Below, one piece after another: positions 5,167 to 8,187 of a stretch of 8,187 nt of DNA (position 1 is the first letter of the stretch; each line of letters begins with the position of its first letter). A program made the translations under genes and the position numbers. This stretch comes from Kiloniellales bacterium (lineage in GTDB: Bacteria; Pseudomonadota; Alphaproteobacteria; Kiloniellales; JAKSBE01). Location: positions 1-8,187 of the forward strand of contig JASJAL010000077.1 in NCBI GenBank assembly GCA_030067055.1, read 5' to 3'. Under the pieces are notes generated by a model. It was not told the origin of the DNA, made no database searches, and saw nothing but the letters and a program-made list of their open reading frames with translations.

Positions 5167-7506
5167 ATGGCCAAGACCAAGATCGAGAAGGTCGCCGTCA
5201 TCGGCGCCGGCGTGATGGGCGGCGGCATCGCCGCCCAGGTCGCCAACGCCGGGATCCCGGTGGTCCTGCTGGACATCGTGCCAAAGGATGCCGACGACCG
5301 CAGCGTGGTCGCCAAGACCGCGATCCAGAAGATGCTGAAGACCGATCCGGCGCCCTTCATGAGCAAGCGCGCGGCCAAGCGGGTCACCGCCGGCAACATC
5401 GAGGACGACCTGGATCAGCTCGCCGACTGCGACTGGATCGTCGAGGTCGTGATCGAACGCCTCGACATCAAGCAGGACCTCTACAAGAAGATCCAGGCGG
5501 CGCGGAAGCCGGGCTCCATCGTCTCCTCCAACACCTCGACCCTGCCACTGGCGCAGCTGGTCCAGGGCATGGATGCCGCGCTCAAGCCGGACTTCGTGAT
5601 CACCCACTTCTTCAATCCGCCGCGCTACATGCGCCTGCTGGAGGTGGTGGCCGGGCCGGATACCCGGCCGGAGGCCATCGCCGCACTCAGCGACTTCGCC
5701 GACCGGCGCCTCGGCAAGGACGTGGTCGCCTGCAAAGACACGCCAGGGTTCATCGCCAACCGGATCGGCACCTTCTGGATCCAGGCCGCGGTCGCCACGG
5801 CGCTCGACCAGGACCTCTCGGTCGAGGAGGCCGATGCGGTCATGGGCCGACCGCTGGGCATCCCCAAGACCGGCGTCTTCGCCCTGATGGACCTGGTCGG
5901 CATCGACCTGATGCCGCACGTCGACCGCAGCCTCTCGGAGAACCTCCCGGATGACGACGCCTACAACCAGGTCCGCCGCGACCTGCCCGTCGTCCGCGAG
6001 ATGATCGAGGCCGGCTACACCGGCCGCAAGGGCAAGGGCGGCTTCTTCCGGCTCAACAAGGAGGGCGGCAAGCGCATCAAGGAGGCGCGCGACCTCAAGA
6101 CCGGCGACTACGCGCCGGCCCAGAAGGTCCACCTGGAGAGCCTGGACGCCGCCAAGCAGGGCGGGCCCAAGGCCCTGGTCGCGCATCAGGACAAGGGCGG
6201 CGTCTACGCCTGGACCGTGATGTCGCGGTTGCTCGACTATTCGGCATCCCTGGTGCCGGAAATCGCCGACACGGTGGCCGACGTCGATCGCGCCATGCGC
6301 CTGGGCTACAACTGGAAGTTCGGGCCCTTCGAGCTGATCGACAAGCTGGGCGCCGCCGACTTCGCCAAGCGCCTGGAGGCAGAGGGCGCGCCGGTGCCGC
6401 CGCTGCTCAAGACCGCGGCCGGCGCCGGCAGCTTCTACCGGGTCGAGGACGGCAGGCTGCAGTACCTCGGCGTCGAGGGCGATTACCACGATCTCGAGCG
6501 GCCGGCCGGCGTCGAGCTGTTGGCCGACGTCAAGCGGCGCAGCGAGCCCCTGATCCGGAACGCCTCGGCCAGCCTCTGGGACGTCGGCGACGGCGTGCTC
6601 TGCTTCGAAATTCACACCAAGCTCAACGTCCTGGACCCAGAGGTCTTCGCGCTGTTCCGCAAGGCGATCGAGATCGTCCCCAAGGCGCACAAGGCCCTGG
6701 TGCTCTACAACGAGGGCAGCCACTTCTCGGCCGGCGCCAACCTGGGCCTCGCCCTCTTCGCCGCCAACACGGCGATGTGGCCGATGATCGAGTCCATGGT
6801 CGGCGAGGGCCAGAAGACCTACCAGGCGCTGAAGCGCGCGCCCTTCCCGGTGGTCGCGGCACCTTCCGGCCTGGCCCTTGGCGGCGGCTGCGAGATGCTG
6901 ATGCACGCCGACGCGGTGCAGGCCCACGCCGAGAGCTATATCGGCCTGGTCGAGGTCGGTGTCGGCGTGATTCCGGGCTGGGGCGGCACCAAGGAGCTGA
7001 TGCATCGCCTGGCCGAGAACCCGCGCCTGCCCAAGGGCCCGATGCCCCACGTGGCCAAGGCCTTCGAGACCATCGGCACCGCGCAGGTGGCGAAGTCGGC
7101 CTTCGAGGCCCAGGAGATGGGCTTCCTGCGGCCGAGCGACGGGATCACCTTCAACCGCGACCGCCTGCTGGCCGACGCCAAGGCCAGGGCCCTGGAGCTG
7201 GCCAAGGACTACCGGCCGCCGGAGCCCTTCGAGCTGACCCTGCCCGGACCCTCGGGCCGCGCGGCGCTGAACCTGGCGCTGCACGACCTCAAGCTGAAGG
7301 GCCTGGTCACGCCCCACGACGAGACGGTCGCCGGCGAGCTGGCCAACGTCCTGACCGGCGGGCCGGGTGCCGACCAGACCGAGCCGGTCTCGGAGGACGA
7401 GATCCTGGCCCTGGAGCGCGCCAGCTTTATGCGATTGGCCCGCACCAACCAGACCCTGGCCCGGATGGAGCACACCATCACCACCGGCAAGCCGCTGAGG
7501 AATTGA
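5167..7506 (+). CDS. fadN: Fused 3-hydroxyacyl-CoA dehydrogenase / enoyl-CoA hydratase (FadN type)
   Basis: This 779-residue bifunctional enzyme carries the hydration and the NAD-dependent oxidation steps of beta-oxidation. The dehydrogenase comes first: dinucleotide loop GAGVMG at 13-18, SNTSTL at 121-126, catalytic H147 in THFFNP paired with E159, and PGFIANR at 193-199. A helical C-terminal dehydrogenase domain follows, and a second such segment at about 345-430 (YNWKFGPFELID). The crotonase domain starts at about 475: oxyanion region HFSAGANLG at 519-527, and LALGGGCE ending in E576. With E596 in LVEVGVGVIPGWGGT this supplies the two acid/base glutamates of active enoyl-CoA hydratases. 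The C-terminus ends TTGKPLRN, as in Bacillus FadN-like proteins. Domain order is the reverse of E. coli FadB. Both active sites look intact. No strong ribosome binding site is seen; translation probably continues from the thiolase 3 bp upstream. Confidence 0.94.
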   Translation: MAKTKIEKVAVIGAGVMGGGIAAQVANAGIPVVLLDIVPKDADDRSVVAKTAIQKMLKTDPAPFMSKRAAKRVTAGNIEDDLDQLADCDWIVEVVIERLDIKQDLYKKIQAARKPGSIVSSNTSTLPLAQLVQGMDAALKPDFVITHFFNPPRYMRLLEVVAGPDTRPEAIAALSDFADRRLGKDVVACKDTPGFIANRIGTFWIQAAVATALDQDLSVEEADAVMGRPLGIPKTGVFALMDLVGIDLMPHVDRSLSENLPDDDAYNQVRRDLPVVREMIEAGYTGRKGKGGFFRLNKEGGKRIKEARDLKTGDYAPAQKVHLESLDAAKQGGPKALVAHQDKGGVYAWTVMSRLLDYSASLVPEIADTVADVDRAMRLGYNWKFGPFELIDKLGAADFAKRLEAEGAPVPPLLKTAAGAGSFYRVEDGRLQYLGVEGDYHDLERPAGVELLADVKRRSEPLIRNASASLWDVGDGVLCFEIHTKLNVLDPEVFALFRKAIEIVPKAHKALVLYNEGSHFSAGANLGLALFAANTAMWPMIESMVGEGQKTYQALKRAPFPVVAAPSGLALGGGCEMLMHADAVQAHAESYIGLVEVGVGVIPGWGGTKELMHRLAENPRLPKGPMPHVAKAFETIGTAQVAKSAFEAQEMGFLRPSDGITFNRDRLLADAKARALELAKDYRPPEPFELTLPGPSGRAALNLALHDLKLKGLVTPHDETVAGELANVLTGGPGADQTEPVSEDEILALERASFMRLARTNQTLARMEHTITTGKPLRN

Positions 7507-7510
7507 GGCA

Positions 7511-7535
7511 AGGGCTTCGAAGCCCAGGGCTTCGA
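7511..7535 (+). repeat. Overlapping palindromes in the fadN-acyl-CoA dehydrogenase gap
   Basis: GGGCTTCGAAGCCC at 7512-7525 is a perfect 14-bp palindrome. It overlaps a second perfect 19-bp inverted repeat at 7517-7535 (9-bp arms, 1-base centre). The 10-mer AGGGCTTCGA is directly repeated at 7511-7520 and 7526-7535, and GAGGCAA flanks the set at 7505-7511 and 7534-7540. In RNA the first palindrome can form a 5-bp GC-rich hairpin with a 4-base loop. No U-run follows, so an mRNA-stability or processing element is likelier than a terminator. The structure stops just before the GAGGA ribosome binding site (7544-7548) of the next gene. Confidence 0.7.
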
Positions 7536-7558
7536 GGCAATTTGAGGAAGAGAGATAC

Positions 7559-8187
7559 ATGGTCACCTACGCCGCACCGCTCGACGACATCCGTTACCTC
7601 CTGAACGAGGTCTTCGACTACGAGAAGACCGTCGCCGGGCTGCCGGGCTACGAGGAGGCGACGACGGAGCTGCTCGATGCCGTGCTGGAGGAGGGCGCGC
7701 GCTTCTGCGAGAACGAGCTGCTGCCGCTCAACCTCTCCGGCGATGCCGAGGGTTGCCACTACGAGAACGGCGTGGTGCGGACGCCCAAGGGCTTCAAGGA
7801 GGCCTACAAGGCCTTCTGCGAGAACGGCTGGACCGGACTGTCCTGCAATCCCGAGTACGGCGGCCAGGGCCTGCCCAAGACCGTTCAGTTCGTCTTGGAC
7901 GAGCTGATCTGCTCGACCAACCTCAGCTTCGGCATGTATCCCGGCCTCAGCCACGGCGCCTACAACGCCTTGGAGCTGCACGGCAGCGACGAGCAGAAGA
8001 GCCTCTACCTGCCCAAGCTGACCGACGGCTCCTGGTCCGGCACCATGTGCCTGACCGAGCCGCACTGCGGTACCGACCTCGGCCTGATCAAGACCAAGGC
8101 CGAACCCAACGGGGACGGCAGCTACCGGATCAACGGCACCAAGATCTTCATCTCGGCGGGCGAGCACGATCTGACCGAGAACATCGT
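7559..8187 (+). CDS. Acyl-CoA dehydrogenase, DmdC/PA0506-like group, N-terminal part (cut by window edge)
   Basis: The first 209 residues of an FAD-dependent acyl-CoA dehydrogenase are visible; the frame is open to the window edge. The family oxidises acyl-CoA to trans-2-enoyl-CoA and passes electrons to electron-transfer flavoprotein. Diagnostic blocks are the TYAAPLDDIRYLLNEV start, TPKGFKEAY at 75-83, PEYGGQGLP at 98-106, GMYPGLSHGA at 125-134, and MCLTEPHCGTDLG at 163-175, followed by KIFISAGEHD at 195-204. The last two form the substrate/flavin-binding middle domain. These blocks fit the roughly 590-residue group that includes methylmercaptopropionyl-CoA dehydrogenase DmdC and Pseudomonas PA0506-like fatty acyl-CoA dehydrogenases; operon context favours fatty acyl-CoA. 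Start ATG 7559 has GAGGA at 7544-7548, 10 nt upstream. The catalytic base would lie beyond the edge, so activity cannot be judged. Confidence 0.93.
   Translation, partial: MVTYAAPLDDIRYLLNEVFDYEKTVAGLPGYEEATTELLDAVLEEGARFCENELLPLNLSGDAEGCHYENGVVRTPKGFKEAYKAFCENGWTGLSCNPEYGGQGLPKTVQFVLDELICSTNLSFGMYPGLSHGAYNALELHGSDEQKSLYLPKLTDGSWSGTMCLTEPHCGTDLGLIKTKAEPNGDGSYRINGTKIFISAGEHDLTENI

Noticed and set aside
7511..7535. A rho-independent terminator between the fused enzyme and the acyl-CoA dehydrogenase.
   Set aside because: The hairpin is GC-rich but is followed by AGGGCTTCGAGG rather than a U-tract, and the next gene belongs functionally to the same operon.
2800..7566. A very long open frame on the minus strand (1588 codons) running antisense to all the beta-oxidation genes.
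   Set aside because: It spans several intact genes with full catalytic motifs on the plus strand, and its translation is low-complexity (rich in G, A, D, H, Q, R, L, V) without recognisable motifs. Strong G/C third-position bias removes stop codons from this antisense frame, which explains its length.

Overview
The window is high-GC DNA (about two-thirds G+C by eye) with strongly G/C-ending codons and short gene gaps. Together with the character of the proteins, this suggests an alphaproteobacterium, possibly of the Rhodospirillales type. That placement is an inference from protein style, not a search result. No mobile element, CRISPR array, tRNA or rRNA is visible, and the region looks like ordinary chromosomal metabolism.

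Layout: (1) Bases 1-95, minus strand, hold the first 31 codons of phosphoglycerate kinase (pgk), which runs off the left edge. (2) Bases 96-232 are a divergent promoter region. (3) Bases 233-2049, plus strand, hold a two-gene unit: a short-chain dehydrogenase/reductase whose stop overlaps the start of a class I SAM-dependent methyltransferase (TGATG overlap). (4) Bases 2050-2277 are the longest non-coding stretch and carry candidate operator and promoter motifs. (5) From 2278 to the right edge, plus strand, runs a compact fatty-acid beta-oxidation operon: acyl-CoA ligase (FadD/PimA type), thiolase (FadA type), a fused 3-hydroxyacyl-CoA dehydrogenase/enoyl-CoA hydratase (FadN type, dehydrogenase domain first), and the N-terminal third of an acyl-CoA dehydrogenase of the DmdC/PA0506-like group.

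The operon is functionally complete for saturated acyl chains. The ligase activates the acid to its CoA thioester, the acyl-CoA dehydrogenase makes the trans-2-enoyl-CoA, the fused enzyme hydrates it and oxidises the 3-hydroxy product, and the thiolase releases acetyl-CoA. Gaps of 39, 3 and 52 bp suggest a single transcript from a promoter in 2050-2277. No regulator or electron-transfer flavoprotein gene lies in the window.

I did not find an undescribed system. The points most worth a second look are non-coding or subtle: a repeated TTGACG..GTAAA motif and a perfect 6-bp-arm palindrome upstream of the operon; a dense set of overlapping palindromes between the fused enzyme and the acyl-CoA dehydrogenase; a possibly leaderless SDR transcript; runs of non-preferred codons at domain boundaries of two proteins; and an uncharacterised N-terminal region of about 170 residues on the methyltransferase.
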